DNA of 64,000 nt from Bin52 sp965243345 (GTDB taxonomy: Bacteria > Pseudomonadota > Alphaproteobacteria > Thalassobaculales > Thalassobaculaceae): positions 1 through 64,000 of the forward strand of contig CBDEUR010000002.1 in NCBI GenBank assembly GCA_965243345.1, written 5' to 3'. Made by a program: the position numbers and the translations under genes. Below the pieces are notes generated by a model. It did no database searches, was not told the origin of the DNA, and worked only from the letters and a program-made list of their open reading frames with translations. How positions within the stretch are numbered: the stretch's first letter is position 1; each line of letters starts with the position of its first letter. Shown here one piece after another: positions 7,822 to 15,974 of the stretch.

Positions 7822-8880
7822 TCAGGTCCGGGAAAATTCGACGAGGTCCACGAGCGTTCCTTCGCCTGTCCCGACATTCATCACCATCCGGTCGGAGGCA
7901 CAGGCGCCGTAGGCCTGGTCGAGCCTGGCCCGGAAGCTCTCCAGGGCCGTGACCGAAGCCTCGCCCTGGTCCGCCCCGGCGACCGGCGTGAGGAACGCCG
8001 CAGCCAGACTGCGCGGCTGTGCCGCGCCCTTTTCGGCCAGCACGTAGCAGGCGCGTGCGTGACTGGCGAAACTCGCGCGCTTTCCCTGAGGTGCGACAGT
8101 CGATGCGGCCTCGACAAGCGCTGCAGTGCTTGCGGCGGCCACCGCCTGATTACCGGCAAGGTTTTCGAGAAGCAGTCCGCGGTCCACGCAGAGATACAGA
8201 TAGAACACGCCGGCCCCGAACTCCTGGACGCCCATGAACCCCGCGCCGACGTGATCTTCGGCATCGGCGCGCGTCGAGAGGTCATCGACGGCGATGTAGA
8301 AGTCGTCTTCCGGAATCGCGCGATGCGTTGTGAAGGCGTGTGCGACCTGCACCGCGGCCTCGCGATTGAACTTGGGATCGTCCGCAAGCATCCGGCCGAA
8401 CATGGCGATGTCTGCCGCCGTGTCATCGGCCTGGCGCAGGACGTCCTCGGGCTCTGGCGCCGCCAGGTCTTCACCGGCCAATGCCCGGTCTGCGAGCGCG
8501 AAGGCCTCCTCGCGCTCGGCCGGGCTCACGAACGCCAGCTGCTCGATCAGGGCGGGGTCCGTGTCTGTTTCCGGTTTCAGCTTCCCGAAAACGTCGGCGA
8601 TGTTCCGCGCGACTGTCAGTGCCCTTTCCTCATCCATGCCGCTCTCGAGCAGATGCAGGCGGAGAGTCTCGCCCAGCCGGCGGGTACGGCTTGCGAGATG
8701 GCCGTCCAGCCTGGTCCGGAATATGTCCGAGGTGCGCCAGGCGCGCTTCAGGCTTTGCGATGAGAGGCGCAGACGCGGAGCGCCACCGAAGAGCACACTC
8801 TTCGGTCGGCCGCTGTCGTCACGGTTGAGATTCGACGGGCCGTAGGCCGTCAGCAGGTGCAGTTGGAGGAAGTCGCTCAT
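7822..8880 (-). CDS. cas7e: Cas7e (Cse4/CasC) backbone subunit
   Basis: 352 aa, close to the usual length of about 360. The ATG at 8880 overlaps the stop of the upstream fusion gene (ATGA). Hallmarks are LQLHLLTAYGPSNLNRDD near the start, then PRLRLSSQSLKRAWR, and a C-terminal GEGTLVDL. Cas7e forms the six-subunit backbone along the crRNA. Nothing suggests inactivation. Confidence 0.95.
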   Translation of the reverse strand: MSDFLQLHLLTAYGPSNLNRDDSGRPKSVLFGGAPRLRLSSQSLKRAWRTSDIFRTRLDGHLASRTRRLGETLRLHLLESGMDEERALTVARNIADVFGKLKPETDTDPALIEQLAFVSPAEREEAFALADRALAGEDLAAPEPEDVLRQADDTAADIAMFGRMLADDPKFNREAAVQVAHAFTTHRAIPEDDFYIAVDDLSTRADAEDHVGAGFMGVQEFGAGVFYLYLCVDRGLLLENLAGNQAVAAASTAALVEAASTVAPQGKRASFASHARACYVLAEKGAAQPRSLAAAFLTPVAGADQGEASVTALESFRARLDQAYGACASDRMVMNVGTGEGTLVDLVEFSRT

Positions 8881-9383
8881 GCGGCGGGATCTCCCTGTTG
8901 AGCGATTGAAGGGACGGCCATGCCGACGCCGTAGTACTCGAACATCCAGCGTTCCCGCACCGGAATCTCGTGCCAATGAAGCACCGACTCGGCCAGATCT
9001 GCGACATTCACCCGGCCCCCGGCCAGGCGCACGAGGCGCCGCATGGAGGTCATCATCTCATCGGCACCCTCTACCTGAAGCAGACTGCGGAAACGGCCTT
9101 CCGTCAGAAGGGCGTCCGCAGCGTCGACCGACCCGCGCCCGATTGTGCGGGCGACCGGGCGTGAGTCGGTTGTTCCGACCCACGCAAGTATTCCTGCCAG
9201 CGCTGCGACACGATCCGCGCTGTGGCTGTCCGGCAGAAGCTGGATCAGCCGCATGGTGGCGCTTTCTTGCAGCGCCTCGAGCGGTGTTGCCGCCCGGCGC
9301 AGGTGCGCCACCGACGGCCGTGTCAGAGCCCGCCACCATGCGGCGGCGGTAGCGCCGGGACTCTTGGATTCGGTATCAGGCAT
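8877..9383 (-). CDS. cas11: Free Cse2 (Cas11) by internal initiation
   Basis: Inside the fusion gene, Met554 begins the linker-Cse2 part. It is preceded on the mRNA by GGAGGCTGGAGGCAGG, which holds two GGAGG Shine-Dalgarno elements, the nearer one 4 nt from the ATG. Initiation here would give a 168-aa protein, a normal Cse2 length. Internal production of the small subunit is known for Cas11 in types I-B, I-C and I-D, but not as a rule in I-E. It would restore the two Cse2 copies per complex that a 1:1 fusion cannot supply. Inferred, not proven. Confidence 0.65.
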   Translation of the reverse strand: MPDTESKSPGATAAAWWRALTRPSVAHLRRAATPLEALQESATMRLIQLLPDSHSADRVAALAGILAWVGTTDSRPVARTIGRGSVDAADALLTEGRFRSLLQVEGADEMMTSMRRLVRLAGGRVNVADLAESVLHWHEIPVRERWMFEYYGVGMAVPSIAQQGDPAA

Positions 9384-11042
9384 CCTGCCTCCAGCCTCCT
9401 GCTTGCTGCCGTCCCCAGCGCCGGCCGGCGCGGGAATGCCGAGTGCCCCAAACAGCTCCCGGCCGATTTTCCCCCGGCCCCCGAGCGCGAGAGACAGGTG
9501 AAACCGTGCCCGCACATGGCGCGCCATGCCCCGCCCGCCTGACGGTGCGACAGGCGCGTGTTCGTCGAACAGCCGGAGCGCGGGCCCGGTCATGCGCCTC
9601 GCCCAGTCCAGACGCACGTTCAGGGTCGCATCGTCGGCAGTGGCGCCACCGGCGCGCAGCGCCTCCGCAGCGGCGTCAAGAGCGTCGTGGAAGTCCTGCT
9701 GGGTCTGCCGGAAGAAGCGTTCCGCGAGAAATCCGTAGTCGCCGGCAGTATCTCCCGGCCGGTCGTGGAGAGCCGATTTCACCGCGGAAACGAGGAGCCG
9801 CGACACGGTGTTGGCGGCCTCGGTCGCCTGTTGAACGACTGCCTGCAACCCGGTCCGCACGTGCGTCTCCGCACCGCAGGGCAAGGACTCCTCGTACTCC
9901 GTCCAGCCGCGCGCCTTCGCGTTGTCCATGTCAAACCCGAAGGCGGCGAGCCGCAGCTCCCCGGCCAGGCGGCGGGCGGCAGGCCCCTGTGTGACAGTTC
10001 GTGCCGGCTGGCGCAGGCCGTCGCCGGTCGCCACCACCAGTCCCGCCCAGTGGCGATAACCGAGACCGCCAGGCCGGGGATGAACTGGCAGCCGGATTCC
10101 GCCTGTCTTCTGGGCGTAGTAGGGCGTGAGTGGGTGCTCGAACCCTGTGGCGTAGTTGGTCCCGTAGTTTCGGGTCCGGTACGCCGTCACCTTCACGGTC
10201 GTTCCATCGTCGATCCCGGTGAGCGGGCAGCCCGGGACCCCAGTCTCCGCGCACACCAGCCGGATCCGCCGCGGCATCCCCCAGTGGACCTGCAGCGGAT
10301 GAACGTCAGCAGGCCCGGTTTGCCGCCCGCCTGCCTTCGGGTTCGACGTCCGGGTCGGACCGAGCCAGGGGAAGATCGCCGCCGGGTCGTCCGGCAACGG
10401 TGCGTCAAGGGGCCAGCGCTCCCGGATCGATGCGTGTGTCTCGACGTTGGGCCAGAGACGTCCCCACAGCGTGTCGCCGGCGATCACGAGCGTCGTGAGG
10501 GGCCCGCCGCCCCGAAGCGAGGTCCGGTGCCCGGCGCCGCCTGCCGGCGCATAGGCATTGAGAGTGTACAGGGCCATGGCCGCCGCGGCCCGCCCGAGGC
10601 TGTCCGCGCCGTCGCGCCGGACGAAGATGTCGGCATTCTTCCGCAGGGTCTGCGCCCCCGGCGCATCGATCAGCAGTGAGGAGATCGGCATCACCGTGGC
10701 GTTCTCGAGCGGGTCCAGATCCTGGAGGAACCGGGGGCCGGGGCCGTCGACCTCGAAAGCGTGCGCAATCGTCGCGAAGCGGGCCTCGAGAACCTCGGGG
10801 GAGGGGGGCGAAGACCACCAGTCCTCCCACGCATCCTGGCTCTCCGGGGCCGCGGCCGTGGCCAGCAACCCGATCAGGAACTCGTGGGCGGCACCGTTGA
10901 AGTCCGGCCGCGGCCAGGCGAGCGCGACAAAGGGATCTTCCACGCACCGGTCGGTCACACGGAACGGTTCCACGATTTCGACGCTCCCGCTCCGTCGTCG
11001 GAGCGGGAGCCACCGGTCTCTGACGAGGTTCAGTACTTCCAT
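8877..11042 (-). CDS. cas8e: Cse1-Cse2 (Cas8e-Cas11) fusion protein
   Basis: 721 aa in one frame. Residues 1 to about 540 are a full Cse1, with NADIFVRRDG, the GGAGHRTSLRGGGPLTT segment, PTRTSNPKAG, DVHPLQVHWGMPRR and YRHWAGLVV. A Gly/Ala/Ser-rich linker of about 20 residues follows. Residues about 564-721 match Cse2: HLRRAATPLEAL, RFRSLLQV, MRRLVRLAGGRVNVADLAESVLHW and RERWMFEYY. In typical I-E loci these are two separate genes with a 1:2 stoichiometry in Cascade. Cse1 recognises the PAM and normally recruits Cas3; Cse2 forms the inner belly. No stop or frameshift separates the parts. Confidence 0.95.
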   Translation of the reverse strand: MEVLNLVRDRWLPLRRRSGSVEIVEPFRVTDRCVEDPFVALAWPRPDFNGAAHEFLIGLLATAAAPESQDAWEDWWSSPPSPEVLEARFATIAHAFEVDGPGPRFLQDLDPLENATVMPISSLLIDAPGAQTLRKNADIFVRRDGADSLGRAAAAMALYTLNAYAPAGGAGHRTSLRGGGPLTTLVIAGDTLWGRLWPNVETHASIRERWPLDAPLPDDPAAIFPWLGPTRTSNPKAGGRQTGPADVHPLQVHWGMPRRIRLVCAETGVPGCPLTGIDDGTTVKVTAYRTRNYGTNYATGFEHPLTPYYAQKTGGIRLPVHPRPGGLGYRHWAGLVVATGDGLRQPARTVTQGPAARRLAGELRLAAFGFDMDNAKARGWTEYEESLPCGAETHVRTGLQAVVQQATEAANTVSRLLVSAVKSALHDRPGDTAGDYGFLAERFFRQTQQDFHDALDAAAEALRAGGATADDATLNVRLDWARRMTGPALRLFDEHAPVAPSGGRGMARHVRARFHLSLALGGRGKIGRELFGALGIPAPAGAGDGSKQEAGGRMPDTESKSPGATAAAWWRALTRPSVAHLRRAATPLEALQESATMRLIQLLPDSHSADRVAALAGILAWVGTTDSRPVARTIGRGSVDAADALLTEGRFRSLLQVEGADEMMTSMRRLVRLAGGRVNVADLAESVLHWHEIPVRERWMFEYYGVGMAVPSIAQQGDPAA
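10983..11010 (-). repeat. Hairpin in the 5' coding end of cse1
   Basis: A perfect 12-bp inverted repeat with a 4-nt loop (GCTCCCGCTCCG, TCGT, CGGAGCGGGAGC) begins about 32 nt after the fusion gene start codon. Such a stable stem just inside the coding region could slow translation. It may be chance in GC-rich DNA, but the perfect 12-bp match is long. Confidence 0.45.
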
Positions 11043-11306
11043 GCATCCACCCTATATTGTAGCTTCAACTTGGTAAAGGGTGATAATATACCGGGTGATC
11101 CACAGAGCGCCGCCGCCAATCGAGTGTCGACCGGCGGCGCGGAGACCCGGGCATGCTGTACCATGTAGTGCTCTCGATCGGCCACATCGCGCGTACCCCG
11201 CGCTCCGATGTGCGTCCCGACGTCCGCGAGATGTTGGACCCTGTAGTCACTGGTGCGCAGGGATGCTGACAGGGGCCGGCCACCCAGCAGAGGAGCAACA
11301 CCAGAC
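11043..11306. promoter_or_regulatory. Divergent promoter region, cas operon and DUF5131 operon
   Basis: 264 bp without a gene. The 60 bp next to cse1 are AT-rich (CTATATTGTAG, TGATAATATACC) in contrast to the surroundings and contain several CACCC/GGGTG units in both orientations, including an imperfect inverted repeat spanning about 11046-11097. On the minus strand TACAATATAG is a possible -10. On the plus strand TTGTAG and TGATAATAT are about 18 bp apart. Farther right, GCGCCGCCG and CGGCGGCGC form a 9-bp stem at about 11105-11140. Probably a shared regulated promoter. Confidence 0.5.
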
Positions 11307-12194
11307 ATGGGCAAGAACACGGCGATCGAGTGGGCAGATCATACCTTCAACCCGTGGATCGGGTGCCAGAAGGTCTCGGCAGCCTGCGACTTCTGCTATG
11401 CCGAGACCCTCATGGATACCCGCCTGGGCCGCGTCGAGTGGGGACCACACGGCGAGCGCCGCCGCACAACCTCGGCCTACTGGCGCCAGCCGTACAGGTG
11501 GGATCGGGAAGCCGGGAAAGCCGGCCGCAAGGCGCGGGTATTCTGCGCATCACTGGCCGACGTGTTCGACAACCGTGCGCCGGCAGGCGCCCGGGAGGAT
11601 CTGTGGCAGGTGATTCGCGAGACCCCGAACCTGATCTGGATGCTGCTCACCAAGCGGCCGGAGAACGTCCACCGCATGCTCCCCATTCTCACGACCGCCT
11701 TCAATTCCGACCGGATATGGCTCGGCGCAACGGTCGAGAGCCAGAACCAGATCCACCGCTCCGAGGTGCTGAGGTCTCTTCCGGTCGCGGTGCGGTTTCT
11801 CTCGATGGAGCCGCTCCTCGGCCCGGTCAACATTTCTCCCTACCTGGACGGTCCGCGGCGCTTCCAATGGATCATTGCCGGCGGGGAGAGCGGCGCGAAC
11901 GCACGGCCCATGCACCCGGAGTGGGTGCGCGGTATCCGGGAGCAGTGCCTCCAGGCCGGCGTGCCGTTTTTCTTCAAGCAGTGGGGTACCTGGGTGGCGG
12001 AAGCGCAGAACCCGTCCGCGTTGACCAGCCGGACCGCTGCCAGCGCCCTGTATCTGTGGCCGGACGGAACGACCAGGAGGGCGGCTCGAGGTGCCCGTGC
12101 CGGCGCTGCCACCATGCAGAGGGTAGGCAAGACAGCTGCCGGCCGCCTTCTGGACGGTCGCACATGGGACGACATGCCGGGTGACCGGACATGA
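11307..12194 (+). CDS. DUF5131 (phage Gp37/Gp68) three-Cys protein
   Basis: 295 aa from an ATG behind AGAGGAGCAAC; an upstream open extension is not needed. The family signature is clear near residue 10: IEWADHTFNPWIGCQK, then a C-x7-C-x2-C cluster ending CDFCYAE. Downstream are LADVFD, WMLLTKRP, LGATVES, RFLSMEPLLG and the IAGGESG motif. The family occurs in phages and plasmids, resembles radical-SAM enzymes by its three Cys, and is often encoded with a TcmP partner, which I do not see here. The substrate is unknown. It heads a long rightward operon coupled to the next gene by ATGA. Confidence 0.88.
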   Translation: MGKNTAIEWADHTFNPWIGCQKVSAACDFCYAETLMDTRLGRVEWGPHGERRRTTSAYWRQPYRWDREAGKAGRKARVFCASLADVFDNRAPAGAREDLWQVIRETPNLIWMLLTKRPENVHRMLPILTTAFNSDRIWLGATVESQNQIHRSEVLRSLPVAVRFLSMEPLLGPVNISPYLDGPRRFQWIIAGGESGANARPMHPEWVRGIREQCLQAGVPFFFKQWGTWVAEAQNPSALTSRTAASALYLWPDGTTRRAARGARAGAATMQRVGKTAAGRLLDGRTWDDMPGDRT

Positions 12195-12472
12195 GCAGGC
12201 ACACGCCGCCGCCCTGGCACGTCAAGCCTTCCAGCTACGATGGTGTCGCCGCAACCATCGAGGCGGGCCTGGTGACGGTTGCGACGGTCGAGACGAGCCT
12301 GGAGGACGCGCACCTGATGGCCATTGCGCCTGAAATTCGCGAGGCGCTGCGGGAGTTCTGCCATCTCACTGACGGGTTTCGCAGGTGGCCGGGAAGCCCG
12401 CACGAAGGGCCGATCGGAGCACTGAACAGACACGCACGCGCGCTCCTCGCCAGGACGGAGGTGGCGGAATGA
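12191..12472 (+). CDS. Small phage/plasmid-type protein
   Basis: 93 aa, starting in an ATGA overlap. The middle (EDAHLMAIAPEIREALREF) is a segment that recurs in many small phage and plasmid proteins of unknown role (DAxLIAxAPELLEAL). No enzymatic motif. Tightly coupled to its neighbours on both sides. Confidence 0.7.
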   Translation: MSRHTPPPWHVKPSSYDGVAATIEAGLVTVATVETSLEDAHLMAIAPEIREALREFCHLTDGFRRWPGSPHEGPIGALNRHARALLARTEVAE

Positions 12473-12732
12473 CGGTCAAGACCCTCACCGAACCGCAGCG
12501 CAAGGCGCTGACCTTTCTCGCGTCGGTGACCTGCGCATCCCCTGCAGCGATCGGGTACGCCATGACGCCGGCAAGGAAGCACCCATTGAAAGCCCAGGGT
12601 GCCGGGAGGCTCGGCGGCACGATGGCAGCCAGGCTGATGCGGAACGGGCTGGTGTGCAACGCGTCGTACATGAACAGCGGGTTTGCGGCCTATGCCATCA
12701 CCGCAAAAGGACGGCAGGCGCTCAATGACTGA
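12469..12732 (+). CDS. Small winged-helix-like protein
   Basis: 87 aa starting at an ATGA overlap; the open frame further upstream is inside the previous gene. The order helix-(PQRKALTFLASV)-helix-(GGTMAARLMRNGLV)-hairpin-(AYAITAKGRQAL) resembles a winged-helix domain such as those in MarR-like or phage replication regulators. DNA binding is therefore possible but unproven. Confidence 0.6.
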   Translation: MTVKTLTEPQRKALTFLASVTCASPAAIGYAMTPARKHPLKAQGAGRLGGTMAARLMRNGLVCNASYMNSGFAAYAITAKGRQALND

Positions 12733-14815
12733 CGCCCGCGAGGCACCGCTTCGCGCCATTGTCGACGCCGCGCTTCCAAGGTGGCACGACCTGACCGGGG
12801 TACACCCGGACCAGACACGGTTCACGCTTGGCGACATGGACGTGCGCGACATGAACGACGCCATCGAGAAGGCGCTGAACCTGGAGGAAAGCGGCGAGAC
12901 CGCATGCTTCCTCCTGGAGTGCTTTCTCCGCCTGTACCTGGAAGACAAATCGTTCACTGTCGCCAGCATCCTGAAGGACTATACGAAGCTGCAGGGCTAT
13001 CTCGAACGCGCGCACGAGCTGTTCTCGCTCCTGCAATCAGATGCCGCGACATACCACCTTGCCGCCTTCCGCGAGCAGGTGCGCGAAGGGCTCCGGTTGT
13101 ACGGGGCGGACACCGAGGCCGCGATGGAGGTGGTCGATCACCCGAACGCCCTGTCGTTCTTGCGGCGAGACGCCCTGCACTCGATGCGGTCGTTGACGCC
13201 GTACCAGTTCCTCGCGGGCGAGTTCAGTGCCGACACGCGCCCGAAGCTCCTGCCGCACGTCTACCAGGCATTTAGCATCAACGCCCTCCTGCCGGCGCTG
13301 CGTGACATGCCGGTGTCCGGCATCGTGCTGGTCCTGGTGCGGGATCCCGCCCACGCAGACCGCAGCTTCTTCGGCTTCGGCATGCGCAACGGCGATAACG
13401 TCGTCTTCTTCACTGACAAGACCCGCCCGGCCTTCCCCGGGCAGGAAGATGTCCGAAGGTCGCGGGGCAACGCCCGGGATCTGGCCCGCCGCGTCTGGTC
13501 CAACCACTTCCCGTACCAGATGCTTCACCCGCAATGGACCGACAAGGGCGAGATGTGGTTCGAGCCGGAAACCTTGCCGGCCCTCCACGATCGGGACCTT
13601 GTCCCGACGATGCCTATCTCGGCGCTGGAGCCCAACCAGGCCGTGTGGCTGACGATGGTGCTGGCGCTGCTCGCGGAGCGGTTTTGGCAGCATCGCTGGC
13701 AGGCCCCGCAGCTCGCCTACACGGGCGTGATGATCACGGATGAGACGGTGCTGGTCGAGCGCCAGGGTGTGCAGCTGCCGGTGGCGAAAGGGTACCAGCC
13801 GCTCGGCATGAGGGACCTGGCGCTGCCGGATGTCAGCCGGCATATCATGTCGGAGCAGGTGTCGGTGCGCCCGTCCAGGACCGCCAAGCGGAATCAGGGG
13901 ATATCGGGAGGAGCCTACACCTTCGAGATCGTCAGCGGCGTCAATCAATGGCTGGAAGACCGCTACGCTCACACGGTCGACCCCGCCATCCTCAATCTGT
14001 GGGCCGAGGATGACGATGCCGTCACGCTGCTGCCGGAACCGAAGCAGGCGGGCGGCAAGCGCGGCACGGCGCTTGTTGCGGCGGGCCCGGTTACCCTGTC
14101 CCGACGTGAGATCGAGAGCTCGGCGTTTTGGAACAGGCCCAAGGGCTACCGGCTCCAGACCGCCTCGGCGGCGATGTTCGGCACCCGCGAGGAGCTGGAG
14201 AAGGATCGCGTCTTCATCGGCCGCTACAATCTCGCGATGCACATCCAGCGCGAAGCCGACACGGAGTACGAGGCGCGGAAGGCCGAGATCGCGGCCTGGT
14301 ACAAGGACCGGGTACAGACCAACGTCATCACGCTGGCAGCACAGGCGGCGTTGTGCATGCCCGCGGAGCGCCGGGCGAGGGCCGGCGCCCTTGGCGTGGT
14401 TCACGTGCACGACGTGAACGACCGCGATCATTCCCAGTGGCTGACTTTTCCGGCGATCAGCCTGGGCGCCTACCGGCAGGAGCGAGGCGGGTTTCACGAG
14501 TGCTACTACAACGGTACGCGCGCGACATGGCGAGCCCTATTCTCGCCCAAGACCGCGGCGGAACTGGCGGGCATCGCCGGCCTGCGGTCGACGGACGACC
14601 TGCCGGATGTCCTGCGCCATTGGCAGAAGGACAAGGACTACGTGGGCAACAGCATTCTGCAACGCCTCGATCCGGTCGAAACCCGCGTGCACGATCCATG
14701 GATGCGGGCGAATTTCCGAGTAGCGCTGTTCCTGTCGAAGCGGGCCATGAACAAACTGGTCAAGAGTCCTTACGTGGTTGCCGCGCTGAACGGCCTTCCC
14801 GAGGCACGGCCATGA
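12725..14815 (+). CDS. Large unknown operon protein, 696 aa
   Basis: The ATG at 12725 overlaps the end of the previous gene by 8 bp. The protein is soluble, with no signal peptide or transmembrane helix, and I cannot assign a domain. Recurring Trp/Tyr-rich segments and the central NHFPYQMLHPQW stretch suggest a folded multi-domain protein rather than a low-complexity one. It is the longest member of the accessory operon and lies between the DUF5131 protein and the J-domain protein, so a phage- or plasmid-metabolism role is plausible only by association. Confidence 0.7.
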   Translation: MTDAREAPLRAIVDAALPRWHDLTGVHPDQTRFTLGDMDVRDMNDAIEKALNLEESGETACFLLECFLRLYLEDKSFTVASILKDYTKLQGYLERAHELFSLLQSDAATYHLAAFREQVREGLRLYGADTEAAMEVVDHPNALSFLRRDALHSMRSLTPYQFLAGEFSADTRPKLLPHVYQAFSINALLPALRDMPVSGIVLVLVRDPAHADRSFFGFGMRNGDNVVFFTDKTRPAFPGQEDVRRSRGNARDLARRVWSNHFPYQMLHPQWTDKGEMWFEPETLPALHDRDLVPTMPISALEPNQAVWLTMVLALLAERFWQHRWQAPQLAYTGVMITDETVLVERQGVQLPVAKGYQPLGMRDLALPDVSRHIMSEQVSVRPSRTAKRNQGISGGAYTFEIVSGVNQWLEDRYAHTVDPAILNLWAEDDDAVTLLPEPKQAGGKRGTALVAAGPVTLSRREIESSAFWNRPKGYRLQTASAAMFGTREELEKDRVFIGRYNLAMHIQREADTEYEARKAEIAAWYKDRVQTNVITLAAQAALCMPAERRARAGALGVVHVHDVNDRDHSQWLTFPAISLGAYRQERGGFHECYYNGTRATWRALFSPKTAAELAGIAGLRSTDDLPDVLRHWQKDKDYVGNSILQRLDPVETRVHDPWMRANFRVALFLSKRAMNKLVKSPYVVAALNGLPEARP

Positions 14816-14898
14816 TTGCCTGGTACGGGGCGCTGTCCGACGACGAGGGGCCGACCAGGCATACCGAGTTGGACGACGCCCTGGAGGAGACGGAATGA
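14812..14898 (+). CDS. 28-aa acidic mini-protein
   Basis: Starts in an ATGA overlap with the 696-aa gene and ends in an ATGA overlap with the next gene. The second half is rich in Asp and Glu. Coupling on both sides is the main evidence that it is translated. Confidence 0.4.
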   Translation: MIAWYGALSDDEGPTRHTELDDALEETE

Positions 14899-15167
14899 CT
14901 ATGCCAGCAGGGGTGACGGTACTGGTCACCGATGAACGCGGCCGCGAACTGGGCGCAGCGAGCGACTTCGCTCCGGGTAGCGCCGACGCGCAGGAGGCCC
15001 GCGCCACAGCAGCGGCGTGGTGGGACGTGTTCGAGCACACGTGCAGGAGAGAGGTTGCCACGATCATCAATCAGGGCGGTGTATACTTCGACCACCTCTG
15101 CCGGGAACTGCAGCACAAACAAGGGTGGCGCCAATATGTCGTCCGGCACGGCGGGCCCGATGAGTGA
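14895..15167 (+). CDS. Small unknown protein
   Basis: 90 aa, starting in an ATGA overlap with an adjacent GGAGGAGACGGA ribosome-binding site. Soluble, without a recognised motif. A member of the same coupled series. Confidence 0.55.
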   Translation: MTMPAGVTVLVTDERGRELGAASDFAPGSADAQEARATAAAWWDVFEHTCRREVATIINQGGVYFDHLCRELQHKQGWRQYVVRHGGPDE

Positions 15168-15225
15168 CCCCGGCCACCTGTTCGCCGGCCGCTCCAGGGA
15201 CAAAATCCCAAAGGACAGGTCATGA
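15160..15225 (+). CDS. Possible 21-aa linker ORF
   Basis: An ATG overlapping the end of the 90-aa gene opens 21 codons that end in an ATGA overlap with the next gene. A longer version could start at 15136. It may serve only to couple translation across the gap. Weak evidence. Confidence 0.25.
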   Translation: MSDPGHLFAGRSRDKIPKDRS

Positions 15226-15959
15226 AACTCAGCGAGTATCTGGGCGGCATGCGACAGGCGGAGACGGCAGTGGCACTCGAGGCCGCGATCCAGGCTCCCC
15301 ATCAGCACTGCTGCATCGGGCGGACATGGCGACGCATCTGCAACGTGCGCATCGCAGCCGGCACGCGGATCTGCGAGGCGCACCCGAACGGGCAGTTCGT
15401 TCCGCGTCTCGGCCCGAGACGCCGCCTGGCCCTGTGCGGCCAGACCCACCGCGTCGCGGTCGGCGGCAACTCGACCGGAGCACGCTGCACATGGTCCTGC
15501 GCGGAAGACTGGACGAGAGACATTCTTCTGGCTCGGGGCTTCAGCAAGCGCGCAGCACACGCGATCTGGAGCTGGGCTTTCGACTATCCGCACCGGGCGC
15601 TGCAGTGCGTCGAGGACGCCTTCGCCGGCGAGTTGCCCGACCCGCCGCTGAACGAGCTGACCTTTCAGAGGACAACCCTGGACGGTACGCCCGTCACGAT
15701 TGACCGCGACGAGGAAGCTCCGTGCCGGGCGCACCGTCCATGCCCGTGTGACGGCGAAGGCTGGCTTTGGGATTGGGGAGCCGGCTGGACCGGTTACGCT
15801 TACTACGTCACCTGGTACTGCGACCGCTGCCCACGGGTTTTCGGGGAATACCGCGCTGACCTGGCGCACAGAAGGACGCCCGCACCAGTGTCTCCGGCGC
15901 TGGAGGTGGCCAGTGCAGGCCCTGGCGAACCGGAGCGCGGCCGGCGGGATGCCGGATAA
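15222..15959 (+). CDS. Cys/Trp-rich unknown protein
   Basis: 245 aa, start in an ATGA overlap, with AAAGGACAGGTC upstream. Twelve or so Cys, including CPC and CDRCP near residues 176-208, hint at metal binding. The middle is basic. No family is recognised. Cytosolic by lack of a signal peptide. Confidence 0.6.
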   Translation: MKLSEYLGGMRQAETAVALEAAIQAPHQHCCIGRTWRRICNVRIAAGTRICEAHPNGQFVPRLGPRRRLALCGQTHRVAVGGNSTGARCTWSCAEDWTRDILLARGFSKRAAHAIWSWAFDYPHRALQCVEDAFAGELPDPPLNELTFQRTTLDGTPVTIDRDEEAPCRAHRPCPCDGEGWLWDWGAGWTGYAYYVTWYCDRCPRVFGEYRADLAHRRTPAPVSPALEVASAGPGEPERGRRDAG

Positions 15960-15974
15960 GGTAGAGGAGGCGTC

